Translations under genes and position numbers: made by a program
Notes under the pieces: generated by a model
Database searches by the model: none
Told to the model about the DNA's origin: nothing
The model's input: only the letters and a program-made list of their open reading frames with translations
DNA from: Chloroflexi bacterium RBG_16_56_11
GTDB lineage: Bacteria > Chloroflexota > Dehalococcoidia > Dehalococcoidales > RBG-16-60-22
DNA length: 12,629 nt
Direction: 5' to 3'
NCBI GenBank assembly: GCA_001796865.1
Contig: MGNQ01000035.1
Span: forward strand, 69,849-82,477
Part shown: piece by piece, positions 1-6,131 of the stretch
Layout: the number at the start of each line of letters is the position of its first letter
How positions within the stretch are numbered: position 1 is the stretch's first letter

Positions 1-368
1 CCCCGAAACCCGCCAGGTATGAATCCAACGCCCTGGCGGCCGGCAGCGCCATCGAACAGCTCCAGCAGCAGTGGAACAAAATCATTAATGAATCGCCGGA
101 AGGGCTGAGCAAGACACCGGCGGCTGCTTTGCTCCGGAGCTCCCGGCCCATTAAACTTGAAGGCGACACGATAACGGTATCGGTCAAATTCCCCTATCAC
201 AAAGAAAAAATGGACAACATCGATAACCAGAAGACGGCGGATAAGATAGTGAGTCGGTTTCTGGGGCGTACCTGCCAGGTGTGCTGTGTCTATGAGCACC
301 AGAACAATCACCTGGTTAAGGCCGCGCTGAAGATGGGCGCCCAGGTCATCAACACGGAGGAACCATGA
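1..368 (+). CDS. dnaX: DNA polymerase III subunit gamma/tau, C-terminal fragment
   Basis: The gene is cut by the left edge; the frame is open from base 3, so 121 C-terminal residues and the stop are visible. DnaX is the clamp-loader ATPase of the replicative polymerase, but its AAA+ motor and zinc module lie outside the window. What remains is the divergent C-terminal domain: a helical stretch rich in Q and N, then a beta-type segment around IKLEGDTITVSVKFPYHKEKMDN and a terminal alpha/beta part ending in QVINTEEP. The family is weakly conserved here, so the call rests partly on context: dnaX-ybaB-recR is one of the most conserved bacterial gene orders, and the stop overlaps the ybaB start as ATGA (365-368), which implies translational coupling. 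The first in-frame start-like codon, TTG at 129, is internal, not a real start. Confidence 0.85.
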   Translation, partial: PKPARYESNALAAGSAIEQLQQQWNKIINESPEGLSKTPAAALLRSSRPIKLEGDTITVSVKFPYHKEKMDNIDNQKTADKIVSRFLGRTCQVCCVYEHQNNHLVKAALKMGAQVINTEEP

Positions 369-670
369 ACAAACATATGTTACAGCAAGCCCAGCGACTC
401 CAGGCGCAGCTTTTAAAGGCCCAGGAGGAGCTGGCCAATCTTACGGTGGAGGCCAGCTCCGGCGGCGGTGCCGTAACAGTCAACATGAACGGCCAGCAGC
501 AGATAGTATCCGTCAAAATATCGCCGGAGGTGGTGAATCCGCAGGACGTCGAGATGCTCGAGGACATGGTGTTGACCGCTGTCCGTGAAGCCCAGGTTAA
601 AGCCCAGGAGGCCGCGGCCAAAAAGATGGGCGGTTTGACCGGAGGATTAAAAATCCCTGGGTTGATGTAG
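365..670 (+). CDS. ybaB: YbaB/EbfC family nucleoid-associated protein
   Basis: This is a 101-residue protein of the normal family length. The YbaB/EbfC fold is a small dimeric DNA-binding protein that bridges or coats DNA and is nearly always found between dnaX and recR. The visible pattern is typical: an N-terminal amphipathic helix rich in Q and A (residues 5-28), a beta segment with the SGGGAVTVNMNG motif (about 32-43), VKISPEVV followed by the acidic MLEDMV stretch, a second long helix (AVREAQVKAQEAAAKKM), and a Gly/Leu-rich tail (GGLTGGLKIPGLM). GGAGG at 356-360 lies four bases before the ATG, and the start overlaps the dnaX stop. The exact role in this organism is inferred from the family; proposed links to RecR-dependent repair are based on neighbourhood. 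Confidence 0.96.
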   Translation: MNKHMLQQAQRLQAQLLKAQEELANLTVEASSGGGAVTVNMNGQQQIVSVKISPEVVNPQDVEMLEDMVLTAVREAQVKAQEAAAKKMGGLTGGLKIPGLM

Positions 671-678
671 CTTTTTAC

Positions 679-753
679 GTCATTCCCGACCTGATCGGGA
701 ATCCTTTTTTGATAACTGGACGACTACTGGATTCCCGCTTTCGCGGGAATGAC
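679..753 (+). repeat. REP/BIME-like inverted repeat between ybaB and recR
   Basis: Two short palindromes, 682-702 and 731-750, face each other about 30 bases apart. Each is built from ATTCCCG/CGGGAAT. The outer bases also pair over the full length: GTCATTCCCG at 679-688 with CGGGAATGAC at 744-753, and GGAATCC at 698-704 with GGATTCC at 729-735. The element can therefore fold as two small hairpins or one long stem. This is the architecture of paired intergenic REP sequences or a short MITE. Only this copy is in the window, so family membership is inferred. Confidence 0.75.
682..710 (+). terminator. Terminator-like hairpin within the ybaB-recR repeat
   Basis: ATTCCCGA (682-689) pairs perfectly with TCGGGAAT (695-702) across a 5-base CCTGA loop. 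CC and six T residues (705-710) follow. The shape is that of a rho-independent terminator, in the sense of ybaB transcription. It would end or reduce dnaX-ybaB transcripts before recR. Whether it terminates strongly is unknown; the 8-bp stem is modest and recR has no obvious promoter of its own in the 72 bases left. Confidence 0.5.
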
Positions 754-782
754 ACTACCAGAGATATTAAGGAGAACCGCCA

Positions 783-1394
783 TTGAAACAGGACCCCGTC
801 CCGGCCAGTGACGCCATCGGCAGGCTGGCGCAGGAGTTCGGCAAGCTGCCTGGCATCGGGCCCAAGAGCGCCCAGCGCATCACTTTTCATCTGCTGCGCG
901 CCCCGGAAGAGCGCGCCCGTTCATTAGCCGAAGCCCTCCTTTCGCTGAAGCAAAAGGTCACGCTTTGCTCGGCCTGCTGCAACGTCACCGAGTCCGACCC
1001 CTGTCCTATCTGCCGCAACAGCCAGCGGGAAGTGAACCAGGTCTGCATTGTCGAGCAGCCGCAGGACATCCTGGCGCTGGAACATACCGGCGTCTACAAA
1101 GGTCTTTATCACGTGCTTCATGGTGCCATCTCCCCGACCGAGGGCATCGGCGCCGATAATATCAGGATAAGGGAGTTGCTGGCCCGACTCCAGGGCAACA
1201 CGGTCAAAGAGGTTATACTGGCCACGAACACCAACCTTGAAGGCGAGCAGACGGCCATGTACCTCAGCCGCGTCATCGCGCCGCTGGGTATCAGGGTCAC
1301 CCGCCTCGCCCGCGGCCTGCCCTTCGGCACTGAGCTTGAGTACGCCGACGACGTTACCCTGACGCGGGCTTTTGAGGGAAGGCAAGAGTTTTAG
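783..1394 (+). CDS. recR: Recombination mediator protein RecR
   Basis: RecR forms a ring-shaped complex with RecO (RecFOR pathway) that loads RecA on SSB-coated gapped DNA. At 203 residues it has the usual length. Visible domains in order are a helix-hairpin-helix with LPGIGPKSAQR (22-32), a C4 zinc finger with Cys62, Cys65, Cys74 and Cys77, a Toprim domain (about 87-180) containing VEQPQDILALE, the GVYKGLYHVLHGAISPTEGIG loop and ATNTNLEGEQTA, and a C-terminal Walker-B-like tail. The start is TTG at 783, preceded by AAGGAGA (769-775) seven bases upstream; no ATG in this frame is better placed. It follows ybaB after a 112-base gap filled by an inverted repeat. recO, its partner, lies about 1 kb further on in the same direction. 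Confidence 0.98.
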   Translation: MKQDPVPASDAIGRLAQEFGKLPGIGPKSAQRITFHLLRAPEERARSLAEALLSLKQKVTLCSACCNVTESDPCPICRNSQREVNQVCIVEQPQDILALEHTGVYKGLYHVLHGAISPTEGIGADNIRIRELLARLQGNTVKEVILATNTNLEGEQTAMYLSRVIAPLGIRVTRLARGLPFGTELEYADDVTLTRAFEGRQEF

Positions 1395-1459
1395 AGTATG
1401 AATTTCTCTCAATTTCCCGCCCCAGCATCGATTCTTCCATCAGACACATGGATAAAACA

Positions 1460-2050
1460 TCAAAAATTTTTTACAACCTGTTCGAGAGCGATAGATACAT
1501 CACCCGCCTCTATGCTTGCCCAGATAACCGCTTCGTCCCGCTTTTCCGACTGGTAGAAGAAATTCTGCCCGCCCGGACCATCCAGTTGAAAGACCTTGGA
1601 CTGGCCAACGGAAATGCGTCGCAGATTGCTGAAAGGTGAATCTCCCTTATTGATACTCTCGACCATTCTATCGACTAAGGTTGCCGCGGTCCCGGCATCA
1701 CCGGCCCAGCCCATCCAGATTGTGGCGTGCGAGTCGCCGTGATAAGGAGAGCTGTGGGCATACGACGCGATTACGGCATCGGATAGCCTGACATCAAGTC
1801 CATGTAACCGATTGACCTGGGTAACCGCGTCAGCGCCCCGGACCACTCCGCTGAGTTCCATGTCTCCCAGCCGTGCTGGGACATCGCTCTGCAAGCGGGG
1901 CGCAATGACATTAATTCCGAAACTCAAACCCAGGACCGTGATAATCCCGAGCGCGACCAGCACGAAAAAGTTCCGGGGACGGAATATTGTTTTCACAACC
2001 ATCCCGGTATCAGGTTCATCGATTTCTGCCCCCCTCTTCCAGGAAACCAA
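1460..2050 (-). CDS. Hypothetical membrane-anchored extracytoplasmic protein
   Basis: I do not recognise this family. The longest reading starts at TTG 2050 (196 residues), with an in-frame stop about 27 bases upstream. No ribosome site precedes that TTG, and ATG at 2002 (residue 17, MVVKTIFRPRNFF) may be the true start; it would give a short basic N-terminus directly before the membrane segment. One hydrophobic helix follows (about FFVLVALGIITVLGLSF), then a soluble domain of about 140 residues with no cysteine, containing HATIWMGWAG and a tail with QNFFYQSEKRDEAVIWASIE. The topology suggests a single-pass protein with an outside domain, possibly a beta-rich fold. It is convergent with recR (65-base gap). 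Sustained coding on this strand without a better frame supports a real gene; the start and function are open. Confidence 0.7.
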   Translation of the reverse strand: MVSWKRGAEIDEPDTGMVVKTIFRPRNFFVLVALGIITVLGLSFGINVIAPRLQSDVPARLGDMELSGVVRGADAVTQVNRLHGLDVRLSDAVIASYAHSSPYHGDSHATIWMGWAGDAGTAATLVDRMVESINKGDSPFSNLRRISVGQSKVFQLDGPGGQNFFYQSEKRDEAVIWASIEAGDVSIALEQVVKNF

Positions 2051-2234
2051 TAATATGATCGAATCAGCGTGTTATTGACAATTAACACCTGTAGCGGCTG
2101 CGGCAAACACCTCTCAATCCGTCATTGATTATCATTTTAGGCCCTTCTCCTTAGAACTACATTAAAAATTGATTAAAAATCATTAAGTCTCAGCCAGGAA
2201 AAAACGATTATAACATTGTAAGGTGAGTAAATAT

Positions 2235-2263
2235 TTGATAAATACGAGCCTGCGAGCTATACT
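2235..2263 (+). promoter_or_regulatory. Sigma-70-type promoter for recO
   Basis: TTGATA (2235-2240) and TATACT (2258-2263) are separated by exactly 17 bases; each matches the consensus at five of six positions. Transcription would begin near 2270, leaving a leader of about 139 bases before the recO ATG at 2409. Confidence 0.6.
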
Positions 2264-2322
2264 TCAATTGTCCGACGTAAAGAACAAGTCTCCGAGCAAG
2301 GTTCCATTCAGACCAGATTTCT

Positions 2323-2351
2323 GGAAATTCTGGTTTAGAAACAGAAATTCC
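2323..2351 (+). other. Stem-loop in the recO leader
   Basis: GGAAATTCTG (2323-2332) pairs with CAGAAATTCC (2342-2351), nine of ten pairs with one A-A mismatch, around a 9-base loop. The adjoining CCAGATTTCTGG (2313-2324) is an alternative, overlapping palindrome, so two exclusive folds are possible. No known riboswitch or T-box consensus is present, and no T-tract follows. Confidence 0.35.
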
Positions 2352-2408
2352 CCGGATTATCATTCATTCTTCGCGGGACTAAATTAGAAAGTAAGGTCCT
2401 GAACGAAC

Positions 2409-3185
2409 ATGTCAGACCCTCGTGAATACCAGACCGAAGCCATCGTCATCAAGAAGACGAAGCTGGGCGAGGCGGACAGCATCCTTACCTTCTTTACCCC
2501 CCGCCTCGGGAAAATCCAGGGCTTCGCCAGGAGCCTGCGCAAGCCCAAAAGCCGGCTCGCCGGGCACCTCGAACTCCTCACTCATAGCCAGGTCTCCTTC
2601 GCCCGCGGCCGGAACCTGGACACCATCACCGGCGCCCAGACCATCAATGCCTTCCTCACGCTGAAGAACGACCTCTGGCTGACCTCCTGCGGTCTCTACG
2701 TTGCCGAGCTCGTCCACCAGTTCACCGCGGAACACCAGGAGAACTTCGCCTTTTTCGAGCTTATTTTACAGACCCTCGACCACCTGGGCCGGGAGACCGA
2801 TAAAGAGCTTGTCCTCCGCTCATTTGAGCTCCACCTCCTCGAAAGCGTCGGCTACCGGCCGCAGCTGCGCGAATGTATAGTCTGCCACCGTGTGCTGGAA
2901 GCCGTGACCAACTATTTCAGCCCGTCCGCCGGAGGCACGGTCTGCCCGGACTGCCGCTCCGGCCAGTCTTTCTGTTGCGCCCTTTCACTTAATGCCCAGA
3001 AGGTGCTGCGACTCCTCCAGGGCAGCGATTTGTCTAATCTGGGCCAGCTGAAAATCAACACAGAGCTCCATCGTGAGATGGAGAATGTCATCGGCGGCTA
3101 CATCAAATACCTGCTGGAAAGAGATATAAAATCGGCCGCCTGGCTGTATACCCTGCGGGCGCAGAAATCTACCCTTCAGCGTTAA
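2409..3185 (+). CDS. recO: DNA repair protein RecO
   Basis: RecO anneals single strands and, with RecR, helps RecA displace SSB at gaps. The 258-residue product has the expected length and order: an N-terminal OB-fold (residues 6-80) with TEAIVIKKTKLGEADSIL, FTPRLGKIQGFARSLRKPKSRL and QVSFARG, a helical middle with LYVAELVHQF and FELILQTLD, then a C4 zinc site formed by Cys156, Cys159, Cys179 and Cys182, with the typical ESVGYRPQLREC lead-in. A helical tail follows. The start is ATG 2409; the only SD-like sequence, TAAGG (2392-2396), lies 12 bases away, so initiation may be modest. Its own promoter at 2235-2263 separates it from recR. It is transcribed toward the dehydrogenase gene, which has a separate promoter. 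Confidence 0.96.
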   Translation: MSDPREYQTEAIVIKKTKLGEADSILTFFTPRLGKIQGFARSLRKPKSRLAGHLELLTHSQVSFARGRNLDTITGAQTINAFLTLKNDLWLTSCGLYVAELVHQFTAEHQENFAFFELILQTLDHLGRETDKELVLRSFELHLLESVGYRPQLRECIVCHRVLEAVTNYFSPSAGGTVCPDCRSGQSFCCALSLNAQKVLRLLQGSDLSNLGQLKINTELHREMENVIGGYIKYLLERDIKSAAWLYTLRAQKSTLQR

Positions 3186-3226
3186 AGTTATTCCATCCCC
3201 TCCTCCGGGCTTGTTTACACAGCAGT

Positions 3227-3255
3227 TTGACAATTATTAACAGTATATATATAAT
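3227..3255 (+). promoter_or_regulatory. Perfect consensus sigma-70 promoter for the dehydrogenase gene
   Basis: TTGACA (3227-3232), a 17-base spacer and TATAAT (3250-3255) match the housekeeping consensus at all twelve positions. The start site would fall near 3262, leaving a leader of about 23 bases with GGAGGGG (3274-3280) ahead of the ATG at 3285. Such a strong, apparently unregulated site predicts high expression. Confidence 0.85.
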
Positions 3256-3284
3256 GCCCATACCATATTGTACGGAGGGGAACG

Positions 3285-4151
3285 ATGAAAGAATTTAAAG
3301 GTAAGGTAGCCGTCATCACCGGCGCTGCCAGCGGGATTGGCCTCGGCCTGGCGGAACGCTGCGCTAAGGAAGGCATGAAGGTCGTCCTGGCGGGCATCAA
3401 TGAAGACACACTTAAAAAGACCGAAAAGGACATTAAAAAGACCGGGGCGACCACGCTGGTCGTAAAAACCGATGTCTCCAAGGCTGATGATGTCGAAGCT
3501 CTGGCTAAGAAAACTCTGGATACCTTCGGGGCGGTACACCTGCTGTTCAACAACGCCGGCGTCGGCGCCGGTGCAACGGTCTGGGGAAGTACGCTGGCTG
3601 ATTGGGAGTGGGTCCTGAGCGTGAACCTGTGGGGAGTTATTTATGGTATTCATTTCTTTGTGCCAACTATGCTCAAGCAGGACACAGAATGCCATATCGT
3701 CAATACGGCTTCCGGCGCCGGGTTAATTACAATGACCAACAACGGACCATATGCCGTAAGCAAACATGGCGTGGTGGCGCTCTCCGAGACGCTCTATCGT
3801 GAACTGGCGATGATTGGTAATAAAAATATCGGTGTTTCAGTACTGTGCCCTGGGATCATCAACACGAAAATACTGGAGTGCGCGCGTAACCGTCCCGCGG
3901 AGCTCCAGAATGCCCCCGGCGAGGAGGCAATGGACGTGACCGACCCGAAGGTCCAGGAAATGATGCAGTCCATGAAGCAGACATTTGCTAATGGAATGCC
4001 ACCGCAGCGAGTCGCCGATATAGTATTCAATGCTATTAAAGAGAAAAATTTTTACATGCTCCCCAATATGGAAGCTGCTATACCCGCCCTTCGAGCGCGG
4101 ATGGAGGATATCCTCCAGGAGCGTAATCCAACTACTATCCTTATGACCTAA
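3285..4151 (+). CDS. Short-chain dehydrogenase/reductase (SDR), classical type
   Basis: A 288-residue NAD(P)-dependent oxidoreductase of the classical SDR family. It shows a Rossmann fold with TGAASGIG (12-19), DV at 63-64, NNAG (89-92), and the catalytic tetrad Asn114, Ser143, Tyr156 and Lys160 (YAVSK). PGIINT after beta-6 is also typical. At the end of beta-2, where NAD-preferring enzymes usually have Asp, the sequence reads LAGINED, so cofactor choice is unclear. The tail beyond residue 200 is longer than in minimal family members and probably covers the substrate site. The substrate cannot be told from sequence. Translation starts at ATG 3285 behind GGAGGGG, and a perfect consensus promoter lies just upstream. 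Endonuclease V follows after 58 bases with no visible terminator, so the two may be co-transcribed. Confidence 0.93.
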   Translation: MKEFKGKVAVITGAASGIGLGLAERCAKEGMKVVLAGINEDTLKKTEKDIKKTGATTLVVKTDVSKADDVEALAKKTLDTFGAVHLLFNNAGVGAGATVWGSTLADWEWVLSVNLWGVIYGIHFFVPTMLKQDTECHIVNTASGAGLITMTNNGPYAVSKHGVVALSETLYRELAMIGNKNIGVSVLCPGIINTKILECARNRPAELQNAPGEEAMDVTDPKVQEMMQSMKQTFANGMPPQRVADIVFNAIKEKNFYMLPNMEAAIPALRARMEDILQERNPTTILMT

Positions 4152-4209
4152 AAGAAGGCGGGTTATGGATTAGTTGCTTAGCCCTTATGGCTATGTCTAT
4201 AATTATGGT

Positions 4210-4902
4210 ATGAATGTCATCGCCTTGCACGAGTGGCACGTGACCACCGCCCAGGCCAATGAAATCCAGCTGCGCCTCGCCTCACAAATTTCTCGCGCTG
4301 GCAATATTGTGAATCCGCGTTTCATCGCCGGCGCTGACATCTCGGTAAACAAATTTGCCAAAACGGGCACCGGTGCCGTGGTCGTTCTGAGCTATCCCGA
4401 GCTCGAGATGGTTGAAGTCCAGGTGGTTACCGACCGTATCGAATTCCCTTATGTACCGGGCCTGCTCACCTTCCGGGAAGCGCCGCTCGTTCTGGCCGCC
4501 TTCGAAAAGCTTACGCTCCGGCCGGATGCCTTGATTGTCGATGGGCAGGGAATCGCCCACCCGCGGCGGATTGGACTGGCCTCACACCTGGGACTTCTGC
4601 TCGGCCTGCCTACGATAGGATGCGCCAAGTCGCGTCTGCTTGGCGAATACCGGGAGCCGGACAGCGCCGCCGGCAGCTTTTCCGATCTTCTTGACGATGA
4701 CGAAATCATCGGGGCGGCCTTGCGCACCCGGGCGGGTATCAAGCCGGTCTTCGTATCCATCGGCCACCGGATAGATTTGCCATCGGCGATACGCTGGACG
4801 CTGGCATGCTGCCGTGGCTACCGGATTCCCGAACCGTTACGCCTGGCCCACCAGGCGGCGGGCGGATACTTGGGGGAAAAATCAAGATACAAGATACAAT
4901 AA
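4210..4902 (+). CDS. nfi: Endonuclease V (deoxyinosine 3' endonuclease)
   Basis: EndoV nicks DNA one base 3' of deoxyinosine, starting repair of deaminated adenine; some members cut inosine in RNA. From ATG 4210 the product is 230 residues. Visible motifs are AGADISV (Asp43), EFPYVPGLLTFRE (Tyr81, Glu90), IVDGQGIAHPRRIGLASHLG (Asp111, His117) and TIGCAKSRL (Lys140), then VSIGHRIDLPSA. The spacing is nearly that of the Thermotoga enzyme, which supports ATG 4210 over the longer reading from TTG 4174. Upstream, ATG at 4165 has a good SD (AAGGCGGG) but meets TAG after one codon, in the same frame. The last residues (KSRYKIQ) are encoded by the AT-rich repeat that follows, so the original C-terminus was probably altered by its insertion. 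Confidence 0.95.
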   Translation: MNVIALHEWHVTTAQANEIQLRLASQISRAGNIVNPRFIAGADISVNKFAKTGTGAVVVLSYPELEMVEVQVVTDRIEFPYVPGLLTFREAPLVLAAFEKLTLRPDALIVDGQGIAHPRRIGLASHLGLLLGLPTIGCAKSRLLGEYREPDSAAGSFSDLLDDDEIIGAALRTRAGIKPVFVSIGHRIDLPSAIRWTLACCRGYRIPEPLRLAHQAAGGYLGEKSRYKIQ

Positions 4903-5003
4903 CCAAAATTGACCAATATCCGAATTCAAATAATCACACTATTGGTTATTGCTTATTGAAAATTGGAATTTAGTTGTAATTTGTATCTTGGTAATTGGTT
5001 ATT
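4884..5003 (+). repeat. AT-rich MITE-like repeat between nfi and prfB
   Basis: The gap is built of short repeated words in both orientations. AAGATACAA occurs twice in near-tandem (4884-4892, 4891-4899) and inverted as TTGTATCTT (4981-4989). CAATAACCA (4897-4905) is inverted as TGGTTATTG (4943-4951), and ATTGGTTATT returns at 4994-5003. Composition drops sharply from the flanking genes. It carries no coding frame of its own and supplies the nfi stop codon. The pattern suggests a degenerate non-autonomous element or dispersed repeat; terminal inverted repeats and target duplications are not clear. Confidence 0.6.
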
Positions 5004-5026
5004 CCATAATTAAAATGGAGCGTTAG

Positions 5027-6131
5027 ATGATTCAGGACTTAAACAACCGGTTGGAAGATTTACAATCGAGGGTTGCCCACGCCCTGGAGCATCTTTGACA
5101 TTGCCGGAAAAGAGAAGGAAATCGTCAAACTCGAAGAGCAGTCCGTCCGGCCGGACCTCTGGCAGGACCAGTTTCAAGCCCAGGACGTCATGCGCCGGCT
5201 GGCGGAAAAATCCCGTACCGTCCAGCAGTGGCGGGGACTGGAGAAAAAACTGGTCGAGGTCGCTGAGCTGGTGGCCATTACGGAAGAGGGCGACTCTCTA
5301 CAACAGGAATTAGAAAAAGAGGTTCGTGACCTGGCCAGCCGTCTCGATGAGCTCGAATCCGCGCTGGCGTTCAGCGGTGAATACGATGAAAGGGACGCCA
5401 TCCTGGCCATCCACGCTGGTGCCGGCGGCACGGAGTCGCAGGACTGGGCGGAGATGCTCATGCGCATGTATTTACGCTGGGCGGAGCGCCGGGGTTTCGA
5501 GGCGGAGGTCCTGGACACATCGCCGGGAGACGAGGCTGGTATTAAAAGCACGGTTATTTCTGTCAGCGGTGACCACGCCTTCGGATATTTAAAATCGGAG
5601 CACGGCGTCCACCGCCTGGTGCGCCTGTCCCCATTCGATTCCGATCACGCCCGCCACACGTCCTTCGCCCTGGTGGAGGTCATGCCCCAAGCTGAAGAAA
5701 ATATCGATATCAAAATATCCCCGGAAGACATCAGGGTGGACACCTTCCGCTCCAGTGGTCCCGGCGGGCAGCACATGCAGAAAACCAGCAGCGCCGTCAG
5801 GATAACCCACCTCAGCTCCGGCCTGGTCGTTTCCTGCCAGAGTGAACGCTCCCAGCACATGAACAAGGACTTCGCCATGAAGATACTCCGCGCCCGCCTC
5901 CTCGAGCGGGAGAGGGAGAAAAGGGAGCAGGAACGGGCCCGGCTCAAGGGTAAAAGGGTCGAAGCCGGCTGGGGCAATCAGATCCGGAGCTATGTCCTCC
6001 ACCCCTACCGGATGGTCAAAGACCACCGCACCGGCTACGAGACGGGCAACACCGAGGCCGTGCTCGACGGTGAGCTGGACGGTTTTATCGATGCCTACCT
6101 CCGTGCTATGATGGGGAAGGACAATGATTAA
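5027..6131 (+). CDS. prfB: Peptide chain release factor 2 (RF2), with +1 programmed frameshift
   Basis: RF2 ends translation at UGA and UAA. The true start is ATG 5027 behind GGAG (5017-5020). After 23 codons the zero frame reaches CTT TGA C at 5093-5099; a +1 shift there joins it to the frame that runs to 6131, giving 367 residues, the normal RF2 length. Without the shift only MIQDLNNRLE...LEHL would be made. Downstream the product shows the tripeptide anticodon SPF (201-203) and the GGQ peptidyl-transferase motif (246-248, in SSGPGGQHMQKTSSAV). Reading the downstream frame alone (from GTG 5073) gives a false N-terminus. A metallopeptidase gene starts within the last codons (8-base overlap), so the two are translationally linked. 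No convincing promoter was found in the AT-rich repeat upstream. Confidence 0.98.
5086..5099 (+). promoter_or_regulatory. RF2 autoregulatory +1 frameshift site
   Basis: The site reads GGAG, CAT, CTT TGA C. GGAG (5086-5089) acts as the internal Shine-Dalgarno three bases before CTT; TGA (5096-5098) is the in-frame stop and C the poor-context base after it. This is the canonical prfB layout: when RF2 is scarce, the ribosome pauses at UGA and slips +1 from CUU to UUU, then reads GAC. Confidence 0.97.

Larger units (their letters stand above)
2051..2408. other. 358-base AT-rich gap between the divergent hypothetical gene and recO
   Basis: No convincing gene is seen on either strand. The left part (2140-2240) is very AT-rich. 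It holds a plus-strand promoter (2235-2263), a possible minus-strand TATAAT (2212-2207) without a good -35 box, and in the recO leader a small palindrome CCAGATTTCTGG (2313-2324) merging into a stem-loop (2323-2351). The recO leader would be about 139 bases, longer than usual in this window. Confidence 0.6.

Noticed and set aside
2207..2212. Minus-strand TATAAT as promoter of the hypothetical gene at 1460-2050
   Set aside because: The -10 box is perfect but no acceptable -35 box lies 16-19 bases upstream in this AT-rich stretch, so it may be chance.
2270..2408. T-box or other riboswitch in the recO leader
   Set aside because: The leader has hairpins but no T-box core sequence, no terminator/antiterminator pair and no aminoacyl or transport gene downstream.
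4165..4173. TAG read through as an amino acid (recoding) in an extended nfi
   Set aside because: The conserved EndoV N-terminus begins at ATG 4210 with normal catalytic spacing; no recoding signal or relevant tRNA gene is visible.
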